Origin: Deltaproteobacteria bacterium
Lineage (GTDB): Bacteria > Desulfobacterota > Binatia > Bin18
Length of the DNA stretch: 48,542 nt
Direction: 5' to 3'
NCBI GenBank assembly: GCA_016874775.1
Contig: VGTJ01000016.1
Span: 1-48,542, forward strand
Shown here piece by piece: positions 12,005 through 22,372 of the stretch. The notes under the pieces were generated by a model. The model saw only the letters and a list, made by a program, of their open reading frames with translations, had not been told where the DNA came from and searched no databases. Position 1 is the first letter of the stretch. Each line of letters starts with the position of its first letter. The position numbers and the translations under genes were made by a program.

Positions 12005-12475
12005 ATGCCGCGTAAAGGGCCTGCCCCACGTAGAGATATTATTCCCGACCCCAAGTATCGGGATGTGATTGTGGCAAAATTCGTCAACATGATGATGGAC
12101 GGTGGGAAGAAGGGTACAGCGGAGCGAATTCTGTACGGAGCGCTTAACATACTCGGGAAGCGAATCAACGACGATTCTCTAGAAACCTTCCGTAAAGCGC
12201 TCGATAACGTGAAACCCATTGTCGAAGTCCGGTCGCGGAGGGTCGGTGGAGCTACCTACCAAGTGCCAGTAGAGGTGCGGACCAATCGGAGAAATTCTCT
12301 TGCTATGCGCTGGCTGGTGCAGTCTGCTCGTTCACGACCGGAGAAAAACATGCAGGAGAAACTTGCAGGCGAACTCTTTGAAGCGTCGCAAAATCGTGGG
12401 GGAGCAGTAAAGAAGCGTGAAGATACGCATCGTATGGCAGAAGCCAACAAGGCATTTGCACACTACCGTTGGTAA
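12005..12475 (+). CDS. rpsG: 30S ribosomal protein S7
   Basis: A 156-aa primary assembly protein of the 30S head, contacting 16S rRNA and the E-site tRNA. It has the [18 protein letters not shown] start, the [19 protein letters not shown] beta-hairpin segment, and the [14 protein letters not shown]-terminus of the 156-aa form. AAGGAGGATATCAGT precedes the ATG. In most bacteria fusA comes next. Here a 181-nt gap follows, with a promoter-like site, and then tuf. Confidence 0.98.
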   Translation: MPRKGPAPRRDIIPDPKYRDVIVAKFVNMMMDGGKKGTAERILYGALNILGKRINDDSLETFRKALDNVKPIVEVRSRRVGGATYQVPVEVRTNRRNSLAMRWLVQSARSRPEKNMQEKLAGELFEASQNRGGAVKKREDTHRMAEANKAFAHYRW

Positions 12476-12494
12476 GTGATAATCTAGACCGCCG

Positions 12495-12522
12495 TTGACT
12501 CTTCTGAAATAGCCACTACAAT
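12495..12522 (+). promoter_or_regulatory. Sigma-70-type promoter candidate for tuf
   Basis: TTGACT (12495-12500), a 16-nt spacer and TACAAT (12517-12522) make a good match to the housekeeping consensus. This is in the only sizeable gap between rpsG and tuf. Transcription would start near 12529, leaving a leader of about 125 nt. It would let tuf be expressed apart from the rpoBC-rpsLG transcript. Assigned by pattern only. Confidence 0.6.
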
Positions 12523-12567
12523 TGCGGCTTTCCAAAAAGAATAACAACAGGTAGAAGCGGCGAACGA

Positions 12568-12595
12568 GGTTGTTACATTCTCAAAAGTAACAACC
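12568..12595 (+). promoter_or_regulatory. Perfect 9-bp hairpin in the tuf leader
   Basis: GGTTGTTAC (12568-12576) and GTAACAACC (12587-12595) form a perfect inverted repeat with a 10-nt loop. It lies 46 nt downstream of the candidate -10 box and 61 nt before the tuf start. There is no T-run directly after it, so it is not a standard terminator. It could be a leader structure or an operator. Its role is unknown. Confidence 0.45.
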
Positions 12596-12656
12596 CCAGG
12601 ACCCGTCTTTTCTAAGAATTTCTTTTTACTGACTTTAGCGTAAAAGGAGTGAAGCG

Positions 12657-13847
<1,191 letters not shown>

Positions 13848-13871
13848 CGTTAGCTGAATGATGTTGATGTT

Positions 13872-14189
13872 ATGGCTACGATGAACGAAAAAATTCGTAT
13901 CCGTCTCAAGGCATACGATCACAGAGTGTTAGACACTTCAGTGAAAGAGATTGCTGAGACGGTAAGGCGTACCGGTGGACGGGTGGCGGGGCCAATTCCC
14001 TTGCCGACACGGACTGAGCGATTCACTGTGAACCGTTCTCCGCACGTGGATAAAAAATCTCGCGAACAGTTCGAGATTCGCACCCACAAACGATTACTTG
14101 ACATTCTTGATCCAACACAGCAGACCATTGATGCTTTGGGAAAGCTTGAATTAGCTGCTGGCGTTGACGTTGAAATCAAGCTTCAGTAA
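13872..14189 (+). CDS. rpsJ: 30S ribosomal protein S10
   Basis: A 105-aa protein of the 30S head that also binds NusB and NusG in antitermination and transcription-translation coupling. It shows the family core [15 protein letters not shown] and [29 protein letters not shown]. The start at 13872 gives [10 protein letters not shown]. The second Met at residue 4 would give a more usual length, and neither has a strong Shine-Dalgarno. It opens the S10 operon, 24 nt after tuf. Confidence 0.97.
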   Translation: MATMNEKIRIRLKAYDHRVLDTSVKEIAETVRRTGGRVAGPIPLPTRTERFTVNRSPHVDKKSREQFEIRTHKRLLDILDPTQQTIDALGKLELAAGVDVEIKLQ

Positions 14190-14203
14190 GGAAGCGCGTC
14201 GTT

Positions 14204-14842
14204 ATGATCGGTCTTATTGGCAAAAAACTAGGGATGGCGCAGATCTTTGCCCCTGATGGAACGCTCACTCCAGTAACGGTTATTCAAGCCGGACCGTGTA
14301 CGGTTGTGCAAAAGAAAACCAACGAACGGGATGGATATTCAGCCATCCAACTGGGATTCGGCAAGAAGAAGTTACAGCGGGCAACAAAACCATTGATCGG
14401 ACACTGTAAAAAAGCCAACGCAGAACCGTTTTCAGTGCTGCGTGAGTTTCGCACCGATGATGTCGATCAGTATGAAGTAGGGAGCGCTGTTACCGTCGCT
14501 TCTCTCTTTCAGCCGGGGGAAGTTGTTGACGTCATTGGTAAGACCAAAGGACGTGGGTATACCGGTGTCATGAAACGGCACGGCATGGCGGGCTTCCCTG
14601 ATGGACGTGGGACACACGAGTACTTTCGTCACGGTGGGTCAATCGGGAACCGATCGTTTCCTGGCCGCATCTTCAAAGGCAAACGGATGGCTGGCCAATA
14701 TGGCAACGATCGCATGACGCAGTTGCATCTTCGCGTCGTTGAAGTGCGAGACGATGGTAACTTATTGTTTGTCCGTGGTGCGGTTCCTGGGGCAACCGGA
14801 GGAATTGTCCTCGTACGCAAAGCAAAAGTAGGAAAGAAATAA
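14204..14842 (+). CDS. rplC: 50S ribosomal protein L3
   Basis: A 212-aa protein that binds near the 3' end of 23S rRNA and reaches toward the peptidyl transferase centre. It has the [15 protein letters not shown] start and the long central loop [13 protein letters not shown] ... [22 protein letters not shown], which contains the usually methylated Gln region. AAGGAAGCG precedes the ATG. It ends 2 nt before rplD, as in the S10 operon of most bacteria. Confidence 0.98.
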   Translation: MIGLIGKKLGMAQIFAPDGTLTPVTVIQAGPCTVVQKKTNERDGYSAIQLGFGKKKLQRATKPLIGHCKKANAEPFSVLREFRTDDVDQYEVGSAVTVASLFQPGEVVDVIGKTKGRGYTGVMKRHGMAGFPDGRGTHEYFRHGGSIGNRSFPGRIFKGKRMAGQYGNDRMTQLHLRVVEVRDDGNLLFVRGAVPGATGGIVLVRKAKVGKK

Positions 14843-14844
14843 CG

Positions 14845-15483
14845 ATGGAAGGGCAAGCGCAGCGTATTCCGGTGCTGTCGCCGGAAAGAGAAACTGTTGG
14901 TGAGGTAGAGCTACCTGCAGAGATCGCACAGCAACCCGCGCGTGAGCATCTGCTCTATGAAATAGTCAGAATGCAGCGTGCTGGCTGGCGTGCAGGAACT
15001 GCCGCAACGAAGACTCGTGGCTTTGTGAGTGGTGGAGGCAAGAAGCCCTGGCGACAAAAGGGAACTGGCCGAGCCAGATCTGGGAGCACGCGATCGCCTA
15101 TTTGGGTTGGTGGAGGCACTATTTTTGGTCCGCAGCCGAGATCCTACGCTTATCGATTGCCAAAGAGTGCCCGGGCGACGGCGTTAAAGGCTGCTTTGGC
15201 GGATAAACATCGCACGGGAACGCTCTTTGTCGTCAACGACATCAATTTACCGGAAGTCAAAACCAAGAAGATGGTTGAGTTCCTCTCCCGCTTACAACTT
15301 GGACAGAGCGTACTGGTCGTCATTGCTGAAGCAAACGAGCAAATCGAGCGAGCGACCCGGAATATCCCGTGGGCGAAGGTGTTGCGATGTGAAGGAATCA
15401 ACGTGTACGACTTGCTGCACTACAAACAAGTGCTCTTTACGCAAGCCGCATTTCATAAAGTAAACGAAAGGCTTGCGGCATGA
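14845..15483 (+). CDS. rplD: 50S ribosomal protein L4
   Basis: A 212-aa L4. Its extended loop (about residues 45-95, with KKPWRQKGTGRARSGSTRSP) lines the polypeptide exit tunnel near L22. In E. coli L4 also represses the S10 operon. No leader structure for that is evident in the 24 nt before rpsJ here. The stop overlaps the rplW start by 4 nt (ATGA), indicating translational coupling. Confidence 0.97.
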   Translation: MEGQAQRIPVLSPERETVGEVELPAEIAQQPAREHLLYEIVRMQRAGWRAGTAATKTRGFVSGGGKKPWRQKGTGRARSGSTRSPIWVGGGTIFGPQPRSYAYRLPKSARATALKAALADKHRTGTLFVVNDINLPEVKTKKMVEFLSRLQLGQSVLVVIAEANEQIERATRNIPWAKVLRCEGINVYDLLHYKQVLFTQAAFHKVNERLAA

Positions 15484-15773
15484 GCAAAGATCTCTATTCG
15501 GTCCTCACAGCGCCGCTCATTACCGAAAAATCGACGCTCGTGAACGAGACTGGGAATCAGATTATTTTTCGTGTACGCCCTGAGGCGGATAAAGGGACAA
15601 TTAAGCGAGCGGTCGAGACCCTGTTTAAAGTGAAAGTCCAGAAGGTTCATACAATTCAGTATTTGGGGAAACAACGTCGTGTCGGTAAGTCTGCAGGACG
15701 ACGGCCCGCCTGGAAAAAAGCCTACGTTACCCTTGCCGAGGGCAATCACATCGACTTCTTTGAGGGGGCCTAG
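15480..15773 (+). CDS. rplW: 50S ribosomal protein L23
   Basis: A 97-aa exit-site protein that docks trigger factor and the signal recognition particle. The family features APLITEKSTLVNE and the internal KVKVQKVHTIQYLGKQRR are present, followed by GRRPAWKKAYVTLAEG. The start overlaps the rplD stop by 4 nt, and rplB begins 3 nt after its stop. Length is normal. Confidence 0.97.
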   Translation: MSKDLYSVLTAPLITEKSTLVNETGNQIIFRVRPEADKGTIKRAVETLFKVKVQKVHTIQYLGKQRRVGKSAGRRPAWKKAYVTLAEGNHIDFFEGA

Positions 15774-15776
15774 CTT

Positions 15777-16601
15777 ATGGCCGTAAGACAATACAAACCA
15801 ACGTCTGCAGCGCGGCGTTTCCAGAGTGTCGTTGACTTTAGTGACCTGAGCAAAAAAGCGCCGGAACGCTCTCTCCTTGCCCCGCGCCACGAAAGCGGTG
15901 GCCGCAATAACCGTGGCCGTGTCACTACTCGTTTCCGTGGTGGAGGACACAAACGCCGCTATCGGATTATCGACTTTCGCCGAGAAAAGGATGGGATTCT
16001 CGCCAAAGTCGCTGCTATTGAATACGACCCGAATCGGTCGGCCCACCTTGCGCTACTTCACTACGTTGATGGTGAGAAACGTTACATTCTCTCCCCGGTT
16101 GGACTCTCGGTTGGTGATGCGGTGATGTCAGGTCAAGAGGCTGACATTAAGCCAGGGAACGCTCTACCCCTCAGTAATATCCCACTCGGCACGATGATTC
16201 ACAACGTGGAACTGAAGCTGGGGAAGGGAGGGCAACTGGTTCGCAGTGCTGGTGCGGCTGCGCAATTGATGGCGAAGGAAGGCGACTATGCTGCTGTGAA
16301 ACTTCCTTCTGGAGAAGTCCGTCGAGTTCACATCAAGTGTAAAGCCACAATTGGTCAGGTGGGCAATCTCGACCATGAGAATATCTCCATCGGGAAAGCT
16401 GGTCGTTCGCGCTGGCTCGGTCGTCGCCCGCACGTACGTGGTGTAGCAATGAACCCGGTCGATCACCCTATGGGTGGCGGCGAAGGACGTGGAAAAGGAA
16501 ATCATCCACAGAGTCCGTGGGGAGTCCTAGCAAAGGGATATAAAACAAGAAAAAATCCGCGGACTGATAAATACATCATGCAGAAAAGAAAGAAGAAGTA
16601 G
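15777..16601 (+). CDS. rplB: 50S ribosomal protein L2
   Basis: A 274-aa protein at the subunit interface, needed for subunit joining and peptidyl transferase function. The N-terminal OB fold and the SH3-like domain are followed by the conserved C-terminal segment [20 protein letters not shown], which holds the invariant His. The tail is basic ([18 protein letters not shown]). rpsS follows after 6 nt. Confidence 0.98.
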   Translation: MAVRQYKPTSAARRFQSVVDFSDLSKKAPERSLLAPRHESGGRNNRGRVTTRFRGGGHKRRYRIIDFRREKDGILAKVAAIEYDPNRSAHLALLHYVDGEKRYILSPVGLSVGDAVMSGQEADIKPGNALPLSNIPLGTMIHNVELKLGKGGQLVRSAGAAAQLMAKEGDYAAVKLPSGEVRRVHIKCKATIGQVGNLDHENISIGKAGRSRWLGRRPHVRGVAMNPVDHPMGGGEGRGKGNHPQSPWGVLAKGYKTRKNPRTDKYIMQKRKKK

Positions 16602-16607
16602 ACCACT

Positions 16608-16904
16608 ATGCCGCGCTCGGTAAAAAAGGGACCATTTGTCGACGATCATTTGCTGAAAAAAGTCGATGCACTTACTTCCAGTGGTAACAAACAGGTAGTG
16701 AAAACCTGGTCGCGACGTTCGACGATTATTCCTGAAATGATCGGCTATACGTTTGCGGTGCACAACGGTAAAAAATTCGTGCCGGTGTATGTCACCGAGA
16801 ATATGGTCGGTCACAAACTGGGTGAGTTCTCTCCGACTCGAACCTTTTACAGTCACTCAGGCGACCGCAAAGGTGAAGTCAAGAAAGCGTCAGCAAAAGG
16901 ATAG
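16608..16904 (+). CDS. rpsS: 30S ribosomal protein S19
   Basis: A 98-aa 30S head protein that pairs with S13 near the A-site finger. Family markers are [38 protein letters not shown] and [19 protein letters not shown]. Gene order rplB-rpsS-rplV is standard. The C-terminus is a few residues longer than average and lysine-rich, as is common. Confidence 0.97.
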   Translation: MPRSVKKGPFVDDHLLKKVDALTSSGNKQVVKTWSRRSTIIPEMIGYTFAVHNGKKFVPVYVTENMVGHKLGEFSPTRTFYSHSGDRKGEVKKASAKG

Positions 16905-16915
16905 GAGCGAACATC

Positions 16916-17251
16916 ATGGAAGCACGGGCAGTGTTGCGCCAGGTGCGCATTTCTCCGCAAAAAGGTCGCCTGGTTGCGGATCTTATTCGCGGCAAACAAG
17001 TCGAACAAGCGTTCGCCATCCTGCAATTCACACCGAAGAAAGCGGCACGATTGCTGGCAAAGACACTGCGCTCTGCGGTTGCGAATGCCACTGATACGCA
17101 GAACGTTGACCCTGATAAGTTATACGTCAAAGCGACGTACGTCGACGGTGGGACGACATGGAAGCGTTTCACTCCGCGGGCGCATGGTCGCGCTACACCA
17201 ATCCGTAAGCGGACGAGTCATTTTACGGTTATCGTCGAAGAACGGGAGTAA
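16916..17251 (+). CDS. rplV: 50S ribosomal protein L22
   Basis: A 111-aa protein whose long beta-hairpin (around [17 protein letters not shown]-like [19 protein letters not shown]) narrows the exit tunnel opposite L4. The globular part shows [20 protein letters not shown]. Changes in the hairpin can give macrolide resistance, but the hairpin looks intact here. AGGAGCGAACATC precedes the ATG. rpsC follows after 11 nt. Confidence 0.97.
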   Translation: MEARAVLRQVRISPQKGRLVADLIRGKQVEQAFAILQFTPKKAARLLAKTLRSAVANATDTQNVDPDKLYVKATYVDGGTTWKRFTPRAHGRATPIRKRTSHFTVIVEERE

Positions 17252-17262
17252 GGGAGTCGAGC

Positions 17263-17925
17263 ATGGGGCAAAAAGTACACCCAAAAGGCTTTCGCCTGGG
17301 CGTTATTGAAGGATGGGAGTCGCGCTGGTTCGCAGAAAAAGAATACGCTCCTTTTCTGCATGACGACATCAAGGTTCGCAACTTCATCAAGAAACGTTTG
17401 CAGCACGCTGGGATCGCCAAAGTAGAGATCGAGCGAGCAGCGAACAAGGCGAAAATTAATATTCATACTGCTCGTCCAGGAATCGTGATTGGCAAAAAAG
17501 GTGCGGAGATTGAAAAACTCAAAACCGAACTTGCCAAATTATCAGATCGAGAAGTGTACCTGAACATTCACGAAGTTCGTCGCCCTGACCTTGATGCGCA
17601 GCTCGTCGCAGAAAACGTTGCGTTACAACTTGAACGTCGTGTCGCATTTCGTCGCGCGATGAAGGAAAGCGTGGCGCGTGCCATTCGTATGGGGGCACAA
17701 GGGGTCAAGGTGCGATGCTCAGGGCGATTAGCTGGAGCAGAAATTGCACGCACTGAGTGGTACCGTGAAGGGCGCGTCCCGCTCCATACGATTCGTGCAG
17801 ACATCAGTTACGGCGTAGCTGAAGCAAAAACCACCTATGGCATCATTGGTGTCAAGGTGTGGATCATGCGAGGAGAGATCATCACTCGCGAAGAAGAGCA
17901 ACAGCGGACAGCAGTGAGTGCCTAA
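17263..17925 (+). CDS. rpsC: 30S ribosomal protein S3
   Basis: A 220-aa protein at the mRNA entry tunnel, part of the ribosomal helicase with S4 and S5. It has the [20 protein letters not shown] start, a KH domain with [15 protein letters not shown] (about residues 75-90), and the C-terminal domain with [20 protein letters not shown]. It is slightly shorter than E. coli S3 (233) because the tail is short. It precedes rplP by 12 nt. Confidence 0.98.
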   Translation: MGQKVHPKGFRLGVIEGWESRWFAEKEYAPFLHDDIKVRNFIKKRLQHAGIAKVEIERAANKAKINIHTARPGIVIGKKGAEIEKLKTELAKLSDREVYLNIHEVRRPDLDAQLVAENVALQLERRVAFRRAMKESVARAIRMGAQGVKVRCSGRLAGAEIARTEWYREGRVPLHTIRADISYGVAEAKTTYGIIGVKVWIMRGEIITREEEQQRTAVSA

Positions 17926-17937
17926 GGAGTCAGGATC

Positions 17938-18363
17938 ATGCTAGCGCCGAAGAAAGTTAAGCATAGGAAACAAATGCGAGGGCGACTCTATGGAGATGCC
18001 CATCGTGGTAGTTCCCTTGCGTTTGGTGATTTTGGTCTCAAGACGCTTGAACGAGGTTGGATTAGTGCGCGAGAGATTGAAGCGGCACGCGTTGCGTTAA
18101 CGCGTCACGTGAAACGTGGTGGCCGTGTATGGGTGCGCATCTTTCCAGACAAACCGATAACGAAGAAACCGGCAGAAACGCGAATGGGAAAAGGAAAGGG
18201 GCCACCGGAAGGATGGGTCGCTCCAGTGAAGCCAGGGCGCATGCTTTTCGAGATGGAAGGAATTCCACGAGATGTTGCGCAAGAAGCGTTGCGTTTGGCT
18301 TCGCATAAACTCTCCGTCAGTACCCAATTTTGTGAACGCCGCGGAGCAACCTATGCGAGCTAA
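17938..18363 (+). CDS. rplP: 50S ribosomal protein L16
   Basis: A 141-aa protein contacting the A-site tRNA and 5S region. It shows [16 protein letters not shown], the conserved [13 protein letters not shown] and [18 protein letters not shown] segments. AAGGAGTCAGGATC precedes the ATG. The last 11 nt overlap the start of rpmC in another frame, an overlap seen in many S10 operons. Confidence 0.98.
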   Translation: MLAPKKVKHRKQMRGRLYGDAHRGSSLAFGDFGLKTLERGWISAREIEAARVALTRHVKRGGRVWVRIFPDKPITKKPAETRMGKGKGPPEGWVAPVKPGRMLFEMEGIPRDVAQEALRLASHKLSVSTQFCERRGATYAS

Positions 18364-18556
18364 AGAAATCCGCGATTTAACTGAGAATGAAGCAGAACAA
18401 AAAGAGAAAGACACGGCAGAAGAGCTCTTCCGGTTACGCTTTCGTCGCAAAACCGGGCAACTAGAGAATCCAATGCACGTGCGTAACCTCCGGCGTGATC
18501 TCGCACGGATCAAGACGATCCGACAAGAACGCAGTCGTCGGGCTGCAGGAGAATAG
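18353..18556 (+). CDS. rpmC: 50S ribosomal protein L29
   Basis: A 67-aa two-helix protein next to the exit tunnel, part of the docking site near L23. The ATG at 18353 gives [13 protein letters not shown], the normal family start. Longer in-frame readings run back into rplP and are not credible. The conserved [32 protein letters not shown] spans most of the second half. It overlaps rplP by 11 nt, and rpsQ follows after 5 nt. Confidence 0.96.
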   Translation: MRAKEIRDLTENEAEQKEKDTAEELFRLRFRRKTGQLENPMHVRNLRRDLARIKTIRQERSRRAAGE

Positions 18557-18561
18557 CTATC

Positions 18562-18819
18562 GTGCCAGGGCAGAAAAAAGAACGACAGGGGATTGTCGTT
18601 AGCGACAAGATGGATAAGACCGTGGTGGTTATGGTCGAACGCTTCGTCCAGCACCCTGTGTATAAAAAATATGTTCGGCAACGGAAAAAATATAAAGCTC
18701 ACGATCCCGAGAACCGTTGTCACACCGGTGACCAAGTAACCATTGTCGAGACCCGGCCGTTGAGTCGAGAGAAACGCTGGCTGGTGCGCTCGATCCTCAA
18801 ATCAGCAACTGCAGGATAA
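18562..18819 (+). CDS. rpsQ: 30S ribosomal protein S17
   Basis: An 85-aa OB-fold protein binding the 5' domain of 16S rRNA early in assembly. It starts with GTG at 18562 (read as Met-Pro-Gly-Gln), 5 nt after rpmC. No ATG gives the conserved [16 protein letters not shown] start. The segment [18 protein letters not shown] and the [18 protein letters not shown] core are typical. Length is normal. Confidence 0.96.
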   Translation: MPGQKKERQGIVVSDKMDKTVVVMVERFVQHPVYKKYVRQRKKYKAHDPENRCHTGDQVTIVETRPLSREKRWLVRSILKSATAG

Positions 18820-18840
18820 GTGGCCAGGGAGATGTAGACT

Positions 18841-19209
18841 ATGATTCAGGTTGAGACCATTTTGGACGTGGCCGACAACTCTGGCGCACGGAAAGTTCGC
18901 TGTGTACGCGTGCTCGGCGGGACGCGAAGACGTTACGCGTCAATTGGAGACGAGATTGTCGTTTCCATACGTGAAGCGATCCCCAATGCGAAGGTGAAAA
19001 AAGGGGATGTCATGCGAGCCGTTATCGTACGTACGGCCAAAGAAGTAGGGCGTCCGGACGGGTCGTATATTCGCTTTGATAACAACTCAGCTGTGTTGCT
19101 CGATAATCAACGTGAACCGATCGGAACTCGTATTTTCGGTCCTGTCGCCCGCGAGCTGCGAGCGAAGCGATTTATGAAGATTATCTCTCTGGCACCGGAA
19201 GTATTGTAA
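18841..19209 (+). CDS. rplN: 50S ribosomal protein L14
   Basis: A 122-aa interface protein forming bridge B8 and the docking surface for RsfS. It has the family start [21 protein letters not shown], the [19 protein letters not shown] loop, and the C-terminal [28 protein letters not shown]. Length is exactly typical (122). It precedes rplX by 9 nt. Confidence 0.98.
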   Translation: MIQVETILDVADNSGARKVRCVRVLGGTRRRYASIGDEIVVSIREAIPNAKVKKGDVMRAVIVRTAKEVGRPDGSYIRFDNNSAVLLDNQREPIGTRIFGPVARELRAKRFMKIISLAPEVL

Positions 19210-19218
19210 GGGATTGCC

Positions 19219-19539
19219 ATGTTAGCGCGAATAAAAAAGAACGATACGGTGATGGTAATTGCCGGCAAGGAACACGGAAAGATCGGCAAGGTCTTACGTG
19301 TGATCCCCGAAGAAAACCGTGCGGTGGTTGAGCGTATGAATGTCGTGAAACGACATGCGAAACCGCGCGGCCCGCAAAGTCCAGGTGGAATCATAGAGAA
19401 GGAAGCTCCCATTCATCTCTCGAATCTGATGCCGATGTGCGAACGTTGTAATGCACCGGTCCGTGTTGGGACACGTATACTCCAAGATGGCAATAAGGGG
19501 AGATTCTGCCGCAGGTGTAACGAATTGTTGGATAAATAA
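19219..19539 (+). CDS. rplX: 50S ribosomal protein L24
   Basis: A 106-aa assembly-initiating protein with an N-terminal KOW motif ([20 protein letters not shown]) and [10 protein letters not shown]. The C-terminal half has four cysteines, C74/C77 and C97/C100, in two CxxC pairs, so it probably binds zinc. This form is known in several bacterial lineages. E. coli L24 lacks the full set. rplE starts 2 nt after its stop. Confidence 0.96.
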   Translation: MLARIKKNDTVMVIAGKEHGKIGKVLRVIPEENRAVVERMNVVKRHAKPRGPQSPGGIIEKEAPIHLSNLMPMCERCNAPVRVGTRILQDGNKGRFCRRCNELLDK

Positions 19540-19541
19540 TT

Positions 19542-20084
19542 ATGGCAGCACGTCTCAAAGAGTTCTATCGACAGAAAGTCGTTTCTGCTCTTAAGCAGGA
19601 GCTTGGCTACGGTAACGTGATGCAGATTCCGCGGCTCGTAAAGATCGTTGTGAACATGGGCTTGGGAGATGCAGTCCAGAATGCCAAGGTGCTTGAGACA
19701 GGGGTCGCTGAGCTTACACAAATCACGGGACAAAAACCTGTGGTGACAAAGGCTCATAAATCGATTGCTAACTTCAAGTTGCGCGAAGGCGTAGCGATTG
19801 GTTGTGCGGTCACATTACGGGGAGACCGCATGTATGAATTTCTTGATCGTCTCGTGAGCGTCGCTTTACCGCGCGTTCGCGATTTCCAGGGAATTTCGGA
19901 CAAGTCGTTCGATGGACGTGGTAACTATTCGTTAGGTATTCGCGAACACGTTATCTTTCCTGAGATCAACATTGATAAAGTCGAACAAGTGAAAGGCTTT
20001 ACGTGCTCCTTTGTAACCACAGCGCAGACGGACGCTGAAGGACGTGCGCTCTTACGTGCACTAGGGATGCCGTTTCGGAGTTAA
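19542..20084 (+). CDS. rplE: 50S ribosomal protein L5
   Basis: A 180-aa protein that anchors 5S rRNA in the central protuberance with L18 and touches P-site tRNA. Motifs seen are [36 protein letters not shown] and the C-terminal [28 protein letters not shown]. Length is standard. It precedes the short zinc-type rpsN. Confidence 0.98.
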   Translation: MAARLKEFYRQKVVSALKQELGYGNVMQIPRLVKIVVNMGLGDAVQNAKVLETGVAELTQITGQKPVVTKAHKSIANFKLREGVAIGCAVTLRGDRMYEFLDRLVSVALPRVRDFQGISDKSFDGRGNYSLGIREHVIFPEINIDKVEQVKGFTCSFVTTAQTDAEGRALLRALGMPFRS

Positions 20085-20090
20085 TACTAT

Positions 20091-20276
20091 ATGGCACGAA
20101 CCTGTTTACGAGTTAAAGCTCAACGCAAGCCAAAATTCTCGGTCCGCCAACATAATCGTTGTGGTCTGTGCGGACGTCCACGGGCTTTCTATCGCCGCTT
20201 TCGCATGTGTCGCATCTGTCTGCGTAACTACGCGCTTAAGGGACAGATTCCTGGTCTTACTAAAGCGAGTTGGTAA
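20091..20276 (+). CDS. rpsN: 30S ribosomal protein S14, zinc-binding short form
   Basis: A 61-aa S14 of the zinc type (often called type Z), with C24/C27 and C40/C43 (CGLCGRP and CRICLR). The long form without zinc, used by enterobacteria, is about 100 aa. It sits in the 30S head beside S3 and S10. It lies between rplE and rpsH in the normal spc order, 6 nt after rplE. Confidence 0.97.
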   Translation: MARTCLRVKAQRKPKFSVRQHNRCGLCGRPRAFYRRFRMCRICLRNYALKGQIPGLTKASW

Positions 20277-20288
20277 GGAGGATGACAG

Positions 20289-20684
20289 ATGTGCACTGAC
20301 CCCATATCTGATTTGCTGACCAGCGTTCGAAACGGTTTACATGCCCACAAGGAACGAGTGAATGTACCGTGGTCACGCCTCAAAGAAGCTATCATCAAGG
20401 TTGCTATTGAAGAGGGGTTTCTCAAAGAATATGCGAAAGTTGAAGAGCAAGGGCGCCCTCAGCTCCGTATTTGGCTCAAGTACGATGCCGCAGGGAAACC
20501 AGTGTTACGTGGAGTAAAGCGCATTAGTAAGCCGAGTTTACGAACCTACACAGGAACGAATAACATTCCCCTCGTGCAAAATGGGCTTGGGGTTAATATT
20601 CTATCGACTTCCCGCGGTATCATGGCTGACCGGGAAGCTCGAAAACAACATGTCGGTGGCGAGATTCTGTGTAGCTTGTGGTAA
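20289..20684 (+). CDS. rpsH: 30S ribosomal protein S8
   Basis: A 131-aa protein binding the central domain of 16S rRNA. In E. coli it also represses the spc operon by binding the rplE mRNA. Family features include DPISDLLTSVRNGLHAHKERV, GVKRISKPSLRTYT and the C-terminal STSRGIMADREARKQHVGGEILCSLW (normally ...GGE(L/V)LC.VW). AAGGAGGATGACAG precedes the ATG. Confidence 0.98.
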   Translation: MCTDPISDLLTSVRNGLHAHKERVNVPWSRLKEAIIKVAIEEGFLKEYAKVEEQGRPQLRIWLKYDAAGKPVLRGVKRISKPSLRTYTGTNNIPLVQNGLGVNILSTSRGIMADREARKQHVGGEILCSLW

Positions 20685-20711
20685 GACTCTGGCGAGAGGA
20701 GAAACGGAAAA

Positions 20712-21257
20712 ATGGCAGGTATTGGACGCTGGCCAGTGCCGGTACCAGATAAGGTGAAGGTTTCCGTACAAGACGGAAAAATCGCCGCCCAGGGAGCGAA
20801 AGGGCAACTTGAGGTTGCGATTGACCCCTGTGTCAGTGTTGAAATGAAGGATGGCGGTATTGTCGTCGCGCGTTCTGAAGAAACGCGGCGAGCTAAGGCG
20901 ATTCATGGCATGACGCGAAAGATGATTGCCAACATGGTCGAAGGGGTAAGCAAAGGCTTTACACGCACCCTTGAGATCAGCGGTGTCGGCTATCGAGCTG
21001 AAGCTGTGGGTAAGGTTGGTGTTCAGTTCAGTCTCGGCTATTCGCATCCGATTCTGTTCCAACTTCCGGAGGGGATCCAGGCTAAGATCGAACGCCAGAC
21101 CGTCATTACGTTGGAAGGGATAGATAAGCAATTACTGGGTGAAGTCGCAGTTGCGATTCGGCGTCTGCGCCCACCTGATCCTTACAAAGCAAAAGGTATT
21201 AAGTACGCCGAAGAAACGATTCGTAGAAAGGCCGGCAAGACAGCTGGGGCGAAATAG
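20712..21257 (+). CDS. rplF: 50S ribosomal protein L6
   Basis: A 181-aa protein near the sarcin-ricin loop with two repeated alpha/beta domains. It shows the start IGRWPVPVPDKVKVSVQDG, the first-domain end LEISGVGYRAEAVGK, and the C-terminal signature LRPPDPYKAKGIKYAEE followed by RRKAGKTA. GAGAGGAGAAAC precedes the ATG. Length is normal. Confidence 0.98.
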   Translation: MAGIGRWPVPVPDKVKVSVQDGKIAAQGAKGQLEVAIDPCVSVEMKDGGIVVARSEETRRAKAIHGMTRKMIANMVEGVSKGFTRTLEISGVGYRAEAVGKVGVQFSLGYSHPILFQLPEGIQAKIERQTVITLEGIDKQLLGEVAVAIRRLRPPDPYKAKGIKYAEETIRRKAGKTAGAK

Positions 21258-21266
21258 GTCAGACGT

Positions 21267-21635
21267 ATGGCACGGACAAACTCGCGAGAACGCGCTCGCT
21301 CTTTACGACAAAAACGTGTTCGCGATCAGATACACGGAACCAATGTACGTCCCCGGTTAAGCATTTATCGCAGTGGACGACACATGTATGCCCAAGTCAT
21401 TTCTGATGAAAGTGGCACGACGGTGACGTCCGCTTCTACGCTCTCATCCGAATTGCGAGGAGCCGCTAAGAAGACTGCGACCGTTGACGCCGCCAAAGAG
21501 GTCGGTGCTCTTATTGCCCGCAAGTGTCAAGAAAAGGGCATCTCACAGGTTGTTTTTGACCGTAATGGTTTCTTATATCACGGCCGTGTCCGAGCAGTAG
21601 CAGATGGGGCACGCGAAGGCGGATTGCAATTCTAA
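21267..21635 (+). CDS. rplR: 50S ribosomal protein L18
   Basis: A 122-aa 5S rRNA-binding protein of the central protuberance. It has a basic N-terminus ([19 protein letters not shown]), then [21 protein letters not shown] and the C-terminal [26 protein letters not shown], which is close to invariant in bacteria. It lies 9 nt after rplF and 10 nt before rpsE. Confidence 0.98.
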   Translation: MARTNSRERARSLRQKRVRDQIHGTNVRPRLSIYRSGRHMYAQVISDESGTTVTSASTLSSELRGAAKKTATVDAAKEVGALIARKCQEKGISQVVFDRNGFLYHGRVRAVADGAREGGLQF

Positions 21636-21645
21636 GGAGTAGCGA

Positions 21646-22155
21646 GTGGCTGAAATTATCGAACGGATTAACTCCGACGGGCTCGAGATTAAAGAGAAAG
21701 TGGTCCACATTAGCCGTGTGAGTAAGGTGGTGAAAGGTGGACGCCGATTTAGTTTTAGCGCCGTCGTTGTTGCTGGTGACGGCTCAGGCCATGTCGGGTA
21801 CGGTTTGGGAAAAGCCCACGAGGTTCCTGAAGCGATTCGCAAAGGCATCGAACAAGCAAAGAAATCCCTTATTCAGGTCCCGCTTGCAGAAGGGACGATC
21901 CCACATGAAGTGATCGGGAAACATGGCGCTGGTCGAGTATTTATTAAGCCTGCCTCGCAAGGAACTGGCCTTATTGCTGGCGGAGGTGTCCGAGCGGTTA
22001 TGGAACTGGCTGGCGTAAAAGATGCCCTCACGAAGTGTCTAGGATCGACCAATCCGCATAACTCGGTCCGAGCCACGCTTGAGGCGCTACGATCTCTCTC
22101 CGTTCCTGGGCAAGTTGCTGAACGCAGAGGTAAGAGTGTCGCTGAAATTCGCTAG
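21646..22155 (+). CDS. rpsE: 30S ribosomal protein S5
   Basis: A 169-aa protein at the mRNA entry and in accuracy control. It starts with GTG at 21646 behind TAAGGAGTAGCGA. Conserved parts are [43 protein letters not shown] and the C-terminal [19 protein letters not shown]. The loop near residues 20-30, where spectinomycin-resistance changes occur, looks normal. Confidence 0.97.
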   Translation: MAEIIERINSDGLEIKEKVVHISRVSKVVKGGRRFSFSAVVVAGDGSGHVGYGLGKAHEVPEAIRKGIEQAKKSLIQVPLAEGTIPHEVIGKHGAGRVFIKPASQGTGLIAGGGVRAVMELAGVKDALTKCLGSTNPHNSVRATLEALRSLSVPGQVAERRGKSVAEIR

Positions 22156-22171
22156 AAGAGTGAAGGCTATT

Positions 22172-22372
22172 ATGTCTGAAGCAAAAGGGAAAGTTCTGCA
22201 AATTACCCTAAAGAGAAGCGGGATAGGGTGCACTCGCCGGCAGCGTGAAACTTTACGTGGGCTGGGACTAACGTATAGAGAGAAGACGACCCTGCGCCAT
22301 GACTCCCCATCGCTACAAGGTCGGTTGCGTACGGTTGAGCATCTCATCGAGGTAAAAGAACATGGATCTTAG
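22172..22372 (+). CDS. rpmD: 50S ribosomal protein L30
   Basis: A 66-aa protein with the single L30 domain: LQITLKRSGIGCTRRQRETLRGLGL, then the usual (V/H)R..D.P..RG-like region LRHDSPSLQGRLRTVEHLIEV. The ATG at 22172 is chosen because upstream in-frame readings run into rpsE. It overlaps the start of rplO by 11 nt. rpmD is absent from some bacterial groups, so its presence here is a small lineage marker. Confidence 0.95.
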   Translation: MSEAKGKVLQITLKRSGIGCTRRQRETLRGLGLTYREKTTLRHDSPSLQGRLRTVEHLIEVKEHGS

